Below are positions 35,290 through 42,456 of a stretch of DNA of 43,834 bases, piece by piece; position 1 is the stretch's first letter; each line of letters opens with the position of its first letter. Where the stretch lies: positions 1-43,834 of the forward strand of contig SVHD01000017.1 of NCBI GenBank assembly GCA_015056015.1, given 5' to 3'. A program made the position numbers and the translations under genes. Below the pieces are notes generated by a model. The model was not told the origin of the DNA, searched no databases, and was given only the letters and a program-made list of their open reading frames with translations. Source of the DNA: Clostridiales bacterium (GTDB taxonomy: Bacteria > Bacillota > Clostridia > Christensenellales > Aristaeellaceae).

Positions 35290-37167
35290 ATGACTACGAT
35301 TTTGTTTATCATCATTGCAGCGGCGTGCTTCCTGGCCGCCGTGCTGAATCTGGCCGTGGAAAACCGGCTCAGAAACCGGATCATGAGCGTGCTGGTTACC
35401 ATCGCCGTGGTCCTCGGTCTCATCTTGTATGGATATGGGTATTCGTATGTATTCGGCTTCAATCTGATTGCCGTTTTGCATACGATCATGTCGGTGTGCA
35501 AGATGGTGGGCGGCTCCAGCGATCTGGACAGCATCGCATCCGCCCCGCTGTTTGAGAATCAATGGATTCTCATTCTCTTCTGGGCAGCCCATTTCATGGC
35601 ATTTTATGCGGTGGCCGGCACCGCGGCGGCAGCCCTGGGCGGCAAATTGCTGCAGCGGATTCGCGTGGCCTTTTTGCGGCGCGGCACGCTGCTGCTGATT
35701 TACGGGGTCAATGAGGATTCCGTGGCCTACGGAAAAAGGCAGATGGATGTGCTGCATCGCTCCGTCGTATTCATCGGGCAGGGAGATTCTGCCCTGGAGG
35801 CGGAAATTCATGCCGCAGGCGGCGTGCTGGAAAGAAACGGCGATCAGCCGGATGGCCGGCTGCTGCGCAAGCTGGGCGTGCGCCCCGGCAAGCGATCCAT
35901 CGAAATTGCCGCCCTGCATGAAGACCAAACGAAGAATTCTGTTTTTGTCCGCCATCTGCAAAAAGCATTTGAAAAGGCCGCTATCCTGCCCTGGCAAACC
36001 CGCCTGCTGATCCGGGATGCGGAAGAAGAGCAAATTGCCGCCCTGATCGCTTCGGAAGGCAAATACGGCTACGGCAGCGCCACATCCTTTGATGAATATG
36101 AGCTTGCGGCCCGGCTGATGATGCAAAAGCTGCCTCCCTGCGATACCATCCGCTTTGACGATCAGGCCCGCGCCCGGGATGATTTCCAGGCGCTGATCAT
36201 CGGCTTTGGCCGGATGGGCCGCGCCGCCCTGGACGCGCTTTTGATGAACGGCCAATTCTGCGGCAGTGCATTCCGGGTGGATATTTTCGATGAAACGCCC
36301 CAGAACGGCATGCTCTATGATCAGGAAATCCAACGGCAATATGATATCCGCTTTCATGCCTTCAATGGAAAATCCGACGCCTTCTATGCCTTCCTGAAGG
36401 AACGGAAGGACGCCATCCGCTATATCGTGATCTGTACCGGCGATGAAAAAGAAAACCAGGAAATTGCCCGGGATATCAGCCGCTGGCTGAAGGCCCGGAA
36501 CGCCGCGCCCGCCATTGTGCAATGCAGCAATCAGGGGCTGGCATATGCCCGCCCCGGCGAAAGCAGCCCCATGTATCTGAATATTTATGACAGCGACACC
36601 CTGGATCTTGAGCAGATTGACCGGATGGCCATGGCAATTAACCATGCCTACAGCAGAAATTCCGAAAAAACGCCCTGGGAAAACTGGAAGCGCTGTGATT
36701 ATTTCAGCAGAATGAGCTGCCGGGCCTCCGCCGATTTTTATCAGGCAATCCTCAAGGCAGCCGGAAAAACCGCGCAGCAGGTGGACGCGGGAAATTGGCC
36801 GCCCCAGGGAGAAATGCTGGAAAGCCTGGCCATTACCGAGCATTTGCGCTGGTGCGCCTTCCATTATGTGATGGGCTTTTCCCTGATGAGCGATGCGGAA
36901 TTGAATCAGCGAATTGAATATTACCGGACGGAAAAAGCGGAAAAGGGCGCATCCTCCCTGCGGATCAGCAAGGATATGGAAAAAAGAATTCATGCCTGCC
37001 TGATTCCCTGGGATCAGCTGGATCAGCTTTCCGCCCGGGAAACGGAAGTAACCGGAAAACCGGTGGATTATAAGCAAATGGACCGCAATAATATCCTGGT
37101 GCTGCCGGATATCCTGGCGATTCTGCATGAGATTTCCGAACAGCAGGAAAATGGAAAAAAGGCATAA
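35290..37167 (+). CDS. Membrane protein with two Rossmann/KTN-like domains and a C-terminal RyR-like domain
   Basis: This 625-aa protein has three hydrophobic segments (about residues 3-23, 35-58 and 92-115). A first Rossmann-like stretch near 138 reads LLLIYGVNEDSVAYG. A second, clearer nucleotide-binding motif, ALIIGFGRMGRAAL, lies near 301, with strand ends VDIFDETP and YIVICTGDEKENQEIA as in TrkA-N/KTN domains. The C-terminal part (about 515-607) resembles the RyR domain: ITEHLRWCAFHYVMGF, HACLIPWDQLDQL and a final YKQMDRNN...LP. No ion-channel selectivity filter is evident. It starts 42 bases after the TIR gene with GGAG before the ATG, and a terminator follows. It is probably the partner of the TIR protein. 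The RyR call rests on motif memory. Confidence 0.78.
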   Translation: MTTILFIIIAAACFLAAVLNLAVENRLRNRIMSVLVTIAVVLGLILYGYGYSYVFGFNLIAVLHTIMSVCKMVGGSSDLDSIASAPLFENQWILILFWAAHFMAFYAVAGTAAAALGGKLLQRIRVAFLRRGTLLLIYGVNEDSVAYGKRQMDVLHRSVVFIGQGDSALEAEIHAAGGVLERNGDQPDGRLLRKLGVRPGKRSIEIAALHEDQTKNSVFVRHLQKAFEKAAILPWQTRLLIRDAEEEQIAALIASEGKYGYGSATSFDEYELAARLMMQKLPPCDTIRFDDQARARDDFQALIIGFGRMGRAALDALLMNGQFCGSAFRVDIFDETPQNGMLYDQEIQRQYDIRFHAFNGKSDAFYAFLKERKDAIRYIVICTGDEKENQEIARDISRWLKARNAAPAIVQCSNQGLAYARPGESSPMYLNIYDSDTLDLEQIDRMAMAINHAYSRNSEKTPWENWKRCDYFSRMSCRASADFYQAILKAAGKTAQQVDAGNWPPQGEMLESLAITEHLRWCAFHYVMGFSLMSDAELNQRIEYYRTEKAEKGASSLRISKDMEKRIHACLIPWDQLDQLSARETEVTGKPVDYKQMDRNNILVLPDILAILHEISEQQENGKKA

Positions 37168-37194
37168 AATCCGCCTTCCCTCCGCGAAACTGAA

Positions 37195-37226
37195 ACGGGC
37201 TGCCCCTGGCGGGCGGCCTGTTTTTT
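37195..37226 (+). terminator. Rho-independent terminator of the TIR-RyR locus
   Basis: A GC-rich hairpin (ACGGGCTGCCC with GGGCGGCCTGT, G-U pairs allowed) is followed by TTTTTT, 27 bases after the RyR-protein stop. Confidence 0.75.
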
Positions 37227-37284
37227 ACGGAAAAAGAGCGGGGCCGGGAAAGTGTTTTTGCAATGTTTTTCTGTCCGATGCCTA

Positions 37285-37313
37285 TTGACAAATAAAAACG
37301 AAAGGAGTATTTT
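37285..37313 (+). promoter_or_regulatory. Promoter of the T-box / cstA unit
   Basis: A perfect -35 TTGACA (37285-37290), a 17-base spacer and TATTTT (37308-37313) lie just upstream of the T-box leader. Confidence 0.75.
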
Positions 37314-37324
37314 ATTCGCGTAAA

Positions 37325-37626
37325 CCACATATCAAATGCATGGATTGAGACAAGCGCGCTTCCACAGCGTCCCCAGAGAAATGCCGGTTGGTGCGAGGCA
37401 TGAAAAGCATGAAAGGTCAGCGTATCCCTCATGAGCAGTCCGCTGAAGCCTGGCCACGGCCCGGTCTAAGCCCGATCGTATTCTCCACGTTACAGGAGAG
37501 CACATTCGCCAGAAATGGCCGATGTGGCTGAGCAGGCCGCACTGGATGCGGCAAGAAGAGTGGTATCGCGGGAAATACATCCCGTCTCTTACGGATCATT
37601 GGAATCGGTGAGAGGCGGGTTTTTTA
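37325..37626 (+). promoter_or_regulatory. T-box riboswitch leader controlling the cstA-family gene
   Basis: This ~300-base leader has the hallmarks of a T-box. Stem I distal elements AGAGAAATGCC and GGTTGGTGCGAGGC lie around 37375-37400, and the conserved antiterminator bulge region AGTGGTATCGCGG is at about 37557-37571. A competing terminator follows, with stem CCCGTCTCTTAC / GTGAGAGGCGGG (37581-37619) and TTTTTT. Uncharged tRNA pairing with the specifier and with the bulge through its CCA end would allow read-through into the gene at 37710. The specifier codon lies upstream of ATGAGC near 37430; ATC, GTA and CTC are all possible and I cannot choose without folding. Confidence 0.88.
37581..37626 (+). 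terminator. T-box regulatory terminator
   Basis: The stem CCCGTCTCTTAC / GTGAGAGGCGGG followed by TTTTTT is the terminator half of the T-box switch. Its 5' arm is shared with the antiterminator. Confidence 0.85.
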
Positions 37627-37709
37627 TATAAAAACACGTTTTCCCTCCGGATGCGGCCGCGGCGCGGATGCCGGGGAAACGCGAATCAGATCAGGAAAGG
37701 ATGTTTTGA

Positions 37710-39389
37710 ATGAATGGCATAACGATCATGTTGATCGCCCTTGCGGTGCTGGGCGCCGGTTATCTTCTCTATGGCCGCTGGCTGGCCAAGACCTGGGGCA
37801 TCGATCCCAAGGCAAAAACCCCCGCCTATGAAATGGAGGATGGCGTCGATTACGCGCCCACCGCCCCGGGCGTTGTATTCGGCCATCAGTTTGCCTCCAT
37901 CGCCGGCGCCGGGCCCATCAACGGCCCCATCCAGGCGGCCATTTTCGGCTGGGTGCCCGTGCTTTTGTGGGTGCTGGTTGGCGGCCTGTTCTTCGGCGCC
38001 GTGCAGGATTTCGTTTCCATGTACGCCTCCGTCCGCAATAAGGGCCGCACCATCGGCCATATCATTGAATTGTATATCGGCAAGATCGGCAAAAAGCTTT
38101 TCACCCTGTTTGTGTGGCTCTTTTCCATTCTGGTTGTGGCCGCCTTTGCCGATGTGGTAGCCAATACCTTCAACGGCTTTGCCGCCACCCCGGATGTATC
38201 CCTGGCCAACGGCCAGGTGGCAACCACCTCCATGCTGTTCATTGCCGCCGCTGTGGGCCTGGGCATAGTGCTGAAGTTGTGCCGCTTCAAGCCCCTGGTG
38301 AATACCGCCATCGCCATCGGCCTGCTGGTGCTGTGCATCGTGCTGGGCATGGCATTGCCCATGTATGTGCCTACCGGCGCCTGGCATCTGATCGTGTTTG
38401 TCTATATCGCCGTTGCCTCCATCGTGCCGGTATGGGCGCTGCTGCAGCCCCGGGATTACCTGAACAGCTATCTGCTGGTGGCCATGATCGTGGCGGCCGT
38501 GGCGGGCGTATTCGTTGCCAATCCCCAGATGAATTTGAATGCCTTCAACGGCTTCACCGTCAATGGTCAGCATATGTTCCCCATCCTGTTTGTCACCATT
38601 GCCTGCGGCGCCGTATCCGGCTTCCATTCGCTGGTTTCTTCCGGCACCGCCTCCAAGCAGGTGCAGAATGAAAAGCATATGCTGCCTATTTCCTTTGGCT
38701 CCATGCTGCTGGAAAGCCTGCTGGCCGTTGTTGCGCTGATCGCCGTTGGCGCGGTATCCAGCGGCGCGCAGGTGGCCTCCGGCACCCCCGCCGTGGTGTT
38801 CGCTTCCGCCATTTCCGGTTTCCTCGGCAAGGTTGGAATTCCTCAGAATGTGGCTTTTACGCTGATCAATCTGGCCGTTTCCGCCTTCGCCCTCACCTCT
38901 CTGGATTCCGTGGCCCGCGTGGGCCGGCTGGCCTTCCAGGAATTCTTCCTGGATTCCACCGATGACGAAGCGACCATGAGCCCCGTCAAGAAATTCCTCA
39001 CCAACAAATATACCGCCACCGTGGCCACCCTGGCGATGGCCTATGCCCTGGCCAAGGCGGGCTATGCCAATATCTGGCCCCTGTTCGGTTCTGCCAATCA
39101 GCTGCTCAGCGCCCTGGCGCTCATTGCCTGCGCGGTATTCCTCAAGCGCACCAACCGCAAGGGCTGGATGCTGTGGGTGCCCATGGGCGTTATGCTGGCC
39201 GTGACCCTGACCGCACTGACCATGACCATCCTCACCAAATTCGGCGGCATTTTCGCCGGTACCACTGCCAACCTGGGCGGCGATCTGCTGCAGGGCTGCT
39301 TCGCCATCGCGCTGTTTGTGCTGGGCGTCACCGTGGCGGTGCAGGGCGTGAAGAAGCTCTTCGGGAAGAAAGAAACAGCGAACGCGTAA
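37710..39389 (+). CDS. CstA-family carbon starvation / peptide-pyruvate transporter
   Basis: This 559-aa polytopic membrane protein has many hydrophobic segments and the CstA-family signature near residues 40-75 (ApgVVFGHQFASIAGAGPINGP) followed by AIFGWVPVLLWVLVGGLFFGAVQDF. Family members in Enterobacteria import pyruvate and/or peptides. Here control by a T-box suggests the substrate is an amino acid, a peptide or a precursor of the sensed amino acid. AAAGGA precedes the ATG. The gene is monocistronic, with the T-box upstream and a terminator at 39438. Confidence 0.93.
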   Translation: MNGITIMLIALAVLGAGYLLYGRWLAKTWGIDPKAKTPAYEMEDGVDYAPTAPGVVFGHQFASIAGAGPINGPIQAAIFGWVPVLLWVLVGGLFFGAVQDFVSMYASVRNKGRTIGHIIELYIGKIGKKLFTLFVWLFSILVVAAFADVVANTFNGFAATPDVSLANGQVATTSMLFIAAAVGLGIVLKLCRFKPLVNTAIAIGLLVLCIVLGMALPMYVPTGAWHLIVFVYIAVASIVPVWALLQPRDYLNSYLLVAMIVAAVAGVFVANPQMNLNAFNGFTVNGQHMFPILFVTIACGAVSGFHSLVSSGTASKQVQNEKHMLPISFGSMLLESLLAVVALIAVGAVSSGAQVASGTPAVVFASAISGFLGKVGIPQNVAFTLINLAVSAFALTSLDSVARVGRLAFQEFFLDSTDDEATMSPVKKFLTNKYTATVATLAMAYALAKAGYANIWPLFGSANQLLSALALIACAVFLKRTNRKGWMLWVPMGVMLAVTLTALTMTILTKFGGIFAGTTANLGGDLLQGCFAIALFVLGVTVAVQGVKKLFGKKETANA

Positions 39390-39437
39390 TCTTTCCCGCT
39401 GCTTCAATCGCTTCCCCTGGTTGTAATAATAAAAACA

Positions 39438-39465
39438 GGGATACCCGAAAGGGTATCCCGTTTTT
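39438..39465. terminator. Bidirectional rho-independent terminator after the cstA-family gene
   Basis: A perfect 9-bp stem GGGATACCC / GGGTATCCC with a GAAA tetraloop is flanked by AAAAAC and GTTTTT. A diverged copy lies at 39612-39642. Confidence 0.88.
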
Positions 39466-39467
39466 GA

Positions 39468-39488
39468 TGGTCGAAGTGGCGGGATTCG
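39468..39488 (-). repeat. 21-bp duplicate of the tRNA-Pro 3' end
   Basis: This 21-bp block (TGGTCGAAGTGGCGGGATTCG) is identical to 39643-39663, the 3' end including CCA of the tRNA-Pro fragment on the minus strand. The terminator just before it is also duplicated, so terminator plus tRNA end forms a repeated unit. Confidence 0.85.
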
Positions 39489-39593
39489 CCCGCCGGGGCC
39501 GAGGACTGCCCCGACGCCAGCCCGGGGTGCTAAAAACAGTCCACCGGACTGTTTTTCCCCTGCAAGCAGGGACGCACCCTTCGAATCCCGCCA
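39477..39593. repeat. 117-bp structured element with 12-bp perfect terminal inverted repeats
   Basis: TGGCGGGATTCG at 39477-39488 is exactly complementary to CGAATCCCGCCA at 39582-39593. Inside are a GGGGC / GCCCC hairpin (about 39494-39512) and an 11-bp hairpin AAAAACAGTCC / GGACTGTTTTT with a 3-base loop (39532-39556). The element is non-coding. It may be a MITE or REP-like mobile repeat that targets tRNA ends, or a structured RNA. I believe similar sequences recur in clostridial genomes, but I cannot check this here. Confidence 0.65.
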
Positions 39594-39611
39594 TTTTTCA
39601 TCAAATCAAAA

Positions 39612-39642
39612 CCGGGACACCCCAAAGGGTATCCCGTTTTTT
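39612..39642. terminator. Second bidirectional terminator, diverged copy
   Basis: The stem CGGGACACCC / GGGTATCCCG (one mismatch) with T runs on both sides resembles 39438-39465. On the minus strand it directly follows the tRNA-Pro fragment. Confidence 0.8.
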
Positions 39643-39687
39643 TGGTCGAAGTGGCGGGATTCGAACCCGCGGCCTTTTGGTCCTGAA
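39643..39687 (-). tRNA. 3' fragment of a tRNA-Pro gene (integration site remnant)
   Basis: On the minus strand the sequence reads from the anticodon loop (TTCAGGA) through an anticodon-stem 3' arm (CCAAA), variable loop, T arm GCGGG-TTCGAAT-CCCGC, acceptor 3' arm CACTTCG, discriminator A and CCA. No 5' half (expected to start CGAAGTG with a D arm) lies upstream. Instead the sequence turns into AT-rich unrelated DNA. The C1-G72 type acceptor and the ACCAA(A/G)AGGCC run point to tRNA-Pro. This is the typical attachment-site remnant left when an element integrates into a tRNA gene. Confidence 0.75.
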
Positions 39688-39870
39688 GTGCAAAAAAACG
39701 GCAACAAACAACACCGAATACAACAAAGTTTCAAGAGCGTAAACGTGAAATAAAATACAAAATACGCATGCATTCCTTGCACATTATTCTTGTTTATTGC
39801 AGTTTCATATGGTACGATGAATGTACACCTTACGTTATCTGAAACAAATGAACTAAAGGAGAGAACCTTG

Positions 39871-40392
39871 GTGAATAGATATCACTGGCTCGAAGATCTT
39901 CATGCTGCCCATTACGCAACGCTGCTGCGTCTGGCACAGAACCGATTACGGCGCCTGACCGGCAACATAGACGACGCCGAGGATGTGGTGCAGGACGCCT
40001 TTCTGCTTGCAGCTGAGAAGGACATACGCCGCCTGGATAATCCACTGGCTTGGCTGATGAAAACCACATCCAACCTGTGCCTGCAGCGCATGGATCGTGC
40101 CAAGCGTGATACCGGCAAGCAGCAACGCTTTATACAGCATAAACTGGACAACAGTGCAGATCGCTCGGTATACGCGGTTGAACGTCAAGAAAGTGAGACG
40201 GACATCCTGTTATGGATGCTGATGCTGGAGCAAAGCTTGTCCCCCGATGAATGGGAACTCTTGCGCAAATACTGCCTTGAGGGCGTCCCCATCGAATCGC
40301 TGGCGGCGGAATTAGACGTGCCAGTCAACCGACTAAAGGTCAAAATACACCGAATCAGAAAGAAACTTGAAAAAATTCGTCGGGATGTGTAA
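39871..40392 (+). CDS. ECF-type RNA polymerase sigma factor on the integrated element
   Basis: This 173-aa protein has a region 2 (about 12-85) with the typical NIDDAEDVVQDAFLLAAEKD segment and a region 4 helix-turn-helix near 130-170 (GVPIESLAAELDVPVNRLKV). The likely start is GTG 39871, 7 bases after GGAGAG; TTG 39868 is also possible, and an in-frame ATG at 39817 lacks a site. It is followed by a membrane protein that may be its anti-sigma partner. It is distinct in sequence from the ECF factor at 5429 but has the same length and operon layout. Confidence 0.87.
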   Translation: MNRYHWLEDLHAAHYATLLRLAQNRLRRLTGNIDDAEDVVQDAFLLAAEKDIRRLDNPLAWLMKTTSNLCLQRMDRAKRDTGKQQRFIQHKLDNSADRSVYAVERQESETDILLWMLMLEQSLSPDEWELLRKYCLEGVPIESLAAELDVPVNRLKVKIHRIRKKLEKIRRDV

Positions 40393-40436
40393 CTTTTACC
40401 CCTGCAATTCTGATATAGATATGGAGCGTGAAAACG

Positions 40437-41297
40437 ATGATAAATCGTAACGAGAAACTGGAAATCGCCAAGCGCTTACGCCTTTCTACGGAAAGCGAGT
40501 TGAGCCGTGATGACTTAGAGCAGATGCTGGATGCCGAATTGAGCAAGCCGGAAGTCGAGATGGACACCGAGCTCGTGCAGCAGATACTGGAAATGCTGGA
40601 GGAAACTCCTTCCCAGGCACAGCAGCGCGAGGCTTGGCGAAAGACTGACAAGCGGCTGAAGCTCAAGCAGTGGCAGCCTGTCGTGACCGGGCTGACGCGA
40701 ATTGCTGCCGCCGGCGTGATTCTGGTTGCACTGATGTTTGCGACCTATGGTACAGCCCAAGCCCTGAACTGGGAATTCCTGCTGCGGTTGATGAGGCCCT
40801 TCGCTGAAACCTTCATGATCTACTCGGGTGATAAACCGGAACCGACTCCGGAGCCCATGACCAGTGAGGTATACAGTGATGTTGGGCGTGCCTTTACTCA
40901 GGAGGAGTTTGCCACCCTTGCTGATTGCCCCGACAAAGTGGAAGGATATCCCGCCAAACCGGTATGGATGCCTGAGCGTTTTACGTATCTACAAGGAAGT
41001 CTGTATTCTGATCCGCTGATGACTTGTATTACACATGTATTCAGAAGTGACTCAGGGAACTGTATCATTGATATCTCTATGCTAGAAGATGGGAATCAAT
41101 CGGATACTTATCAATTTGAACAGTTGCCTGCAGAGAATGTCTCAATGTATGTTGCCGGTTATCAGATAACCCTCTACTCCAATACACGTAATGCTCAAAG
41201 AACTGTCTCATGGGTAGCACAAAATACACACTATTGCATCGCCGGAAATATCAGCGAGGAGGAAACGATATCAATCATCGAATCCATGATGAAATGA
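40437..41297 (+). CDS. Membrane protein paired with the element's ECF sigma factor
   Basis: This protein of about 286 aa has a cytoplasmic N-terminus of about 95 residues (acidic, helical, with EMLEETPSQAQQREAWRKTD), one membrane segment near residues 95-117 (IAAAGVILVALMFATYGTAQ) and an extracellular domain of about 160 residues. Pieces such as KPVWMPERFTYLQGSLYSD resemble DUF4367-like outer domains of sigma-factor partners. ATG 40437 lies 10 bases after GGAG, and a GTG at 40428 is too close. It is probably an anti-sigma or signal sensor; no His-Cys-Cys motif is visible. It is followed 11 bases later by a secreted protein. Confidence 0.75.
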   Translation: MINRNEKLEIAKRLRLSTESELSRDDLEQMLDAELSKPEVEMDTELVQQILEMLEETPSQAQQREAWRKTDKRLKLKQWQPVVTGLTRIAAAGVILVALMFATYGTAQALNWEFLLRLMRPFAETFMIYSGDKPEPTPEPMTSEVYSDVGRAFTQEEFATLADCPDKVEGYPAKPVWMPERFTYLQGSLYSDPLMTCITHVFRSDSGNCIIDISMLEDGNQSDTYQFEQLPAENVSMYVAGYQITLYSNTRNAQRTVSWVAQNTHYCIAGNISEEETISIIESMMK

Positions 41298-41308
41298 GGA
41301 ATTTACCT

Positions 41309-41731
41309 ATGACAAAAGTGATTAGCGCTGTTTTGATTCTCTCTCTTCTGTGCTCTTGTGTCTTTTCCTACGCAGTTGCAGAAGAAATAACACCCCGTGC
41401 AAGTGACTACTTTACCAGCTATGGAACCTCCATGTCCGCACCTGGTGGTGGTGGCATCAACATCACCTTCCGCGCCGTCGGCACCGACATCTGCAACCAG
41501 ATCGGCGTGGCGAACTACTGCGTACAGAAGCTGAATAATGACGGCAACTGGGAATACTGCTCTGGCGCCCTCTCCGGCCAGACGGGCACCAACGTGGCCT
41601 CCTACACCTTCGGGCGGTACTTCCAGGGCGTTGCCGGAGAGACGTATCGGATCCAGGTGACGTTCCTGTGCACCATCAACAACAGCACCGAAACCAAGTC
41701 CTACACCAGCGGCAGGATCACCGCAGAATAA
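41309..41731 (+). CDS. Small secreted protein of unknown function
   Basis: This protein of about 140 aa has a signal peptide (MTKVISAVLILSLLCSCVFS, cleavage after AVAEE or AYAVA). A mature domain of about 115 residues is rich in Gly, Thr, Asn and Tyr and is predicted to be all-beta (INITFRAVGTDICNQIGVAN, YRIQVTFLCTINNSTETKSY). Two Cys in the mature part could form a disulfide. It lies 11 bases after the sigma-partner gene, with TGAGGA before the ATG, so it is probably the third gene of that operon and possibly the exported product or signal sensed by it. No family was assigned with confidence. Confidence 0.7.
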   Translation: MTKVISAVLILSLLCSCVFSYAVAEEITPRASDYFTSYGTSMSAPGGGGINITFRAVGTDICNQIGVANYCVQKLNNDGNWEYCSGALSGQTGTNVASYTFGRYFQGVAGETYRIQVTFLCTINNSTETKSYTSGRITAE

Positions 41732-41752
41732 GCAAGAAGGAAGATCGCACAT

Positions 41753-42358
41753 ATGGCTAAACGACCTGACATGCAGGTGGTTGGCGCGAAGATCGCTCAC
41801 CTGCGCCGGGAGAAGGGGCTGTGCGCCGCCGCTTTTGCCCGGGAGATTGAGCAGCCAGTCTGGCTGATCATGCTGTTAGGGAGCGCGCACATGGAGCAGT
41901 CGAAGCAGTTGATCGACCTGCTCCCGGATTCAGTGATCGAGGAGTTCCTGCGGGAGATTCGCGAGGCGTACGGCGTAAGCCACCGCTGGCTGACCACCCG
42001 GTACCAGTCGCCCAGGCATCCGCCGCTGCCCGACACGGAGTCTTCTCCTGCACCGCTGCTTCTCCCCATCACCATCTGTCCCGAGGACACCATGGCGTTC
42101 CTGGACGATCTGATGGCGCTGGTGCTGCCGGATCCCCGCAACCTGCTGCAGAATGACAGCTTCTTCCGTCAGAGTCTCAAGGCCGTAACGATGCTGCAGC
42201 AGCTGCAAGTGGCGCAGCTTCAAAAGAATGGGCAGGAAGAACTGGCAGAGCAGCATCGCCAGCGGTTCAAGCAGCTGCGGAAGAAGCGCGTCGCCTACTG
42301 GATGAAGGAGCTTCACATCACTGAACTTGACCTGAAGGAGTCTGCCATAACCGTTTGA
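41753..42358 (+). CDS. XRE-like helix-turn-helix protein with C-terminal helical domain
   Basis: This 201-aa protein has an N-terminal segment (VVGAKIAHLRREKGLCAAAF, then AREIEQPVWLIMLLGS) that looks like a divergent Cro/XRE-type helix-turn-helix. A Pro-rich linker (about 83-105) follows, then a helical C-terminus rich in Gln, Arg and Lys (TMLQQLQVAQLQKNGQEELA, AEQHRQRFKQLRKKR). AAGGAAG precedes the ATG. It lies 21 bases after the secreted-protein gene. It may regulate the element. The DNA-binding role is inferred from the first 40 residues only. Confidence 0.55.
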   Translation: MAKRPDMQVVGAKIAHLRREKGLCAAAFAREIEQPVWLIMLLGSAHMEQSKQLIDLLPDSVIEEFLREIREAYGVSHRWLTTRYQSPRHPPLPDTESSPAPLLLPITICPEDTMAFLDDLMALVLPDPRNLLQNDSFFRQSLKAVTMLQQLQVAQLQKNGQEELAEQHRQRFKQLRKKRVAYWMKELHITELDLKESAITV

Positions 42359-42368
42359 CTTCCCATTG

Positions 42369-42394
42369 CCAGCGGTGGTGCAATGCCATCGCTG
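42369..42394 (+). terminator. Hairpin after the XRE-like gene
   Basis: The stem CCAGCGGTGG / CCATCGCTGG (one mismatch) has a 6-base loop, followed only by TTCTTC. It may be a weak terminator or an mRNA end-stabilising hairpin. Confidence 0.45.
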
Positions 42395-42456
42395 GTTCTT
42401 CGGTTGACGACATACCATACAGCATGGCAACATCTTTTCCAGAAATGAGAAGCTTT

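Noticed and set aside
39468..39593. Considered as a selC or other unusual full-length tRNA gene
   Set aside because: The 12-bp terminal stem is long enough, but there is no D arm, T arm or plausible anticodon arm in the right order, and the hairpin with AAAAACAGTCC does not fit an anticodon loop.
39173..39742. Plus-strand frame ending in a SGGIRTRGLLV-type sequence
   Set aside because: It overlaps the cstA-family gene, the hairpin element and the tRNA-Pro fragment. The C-terminal sequence is a translated tRNA 3' end.
39817..39870. Upstream ATG start for the element's sigma factor
   Set aside because: It would add 18 residues with no ribosome site and no family similarity. GGAGAG before GTG 39871 fits better.
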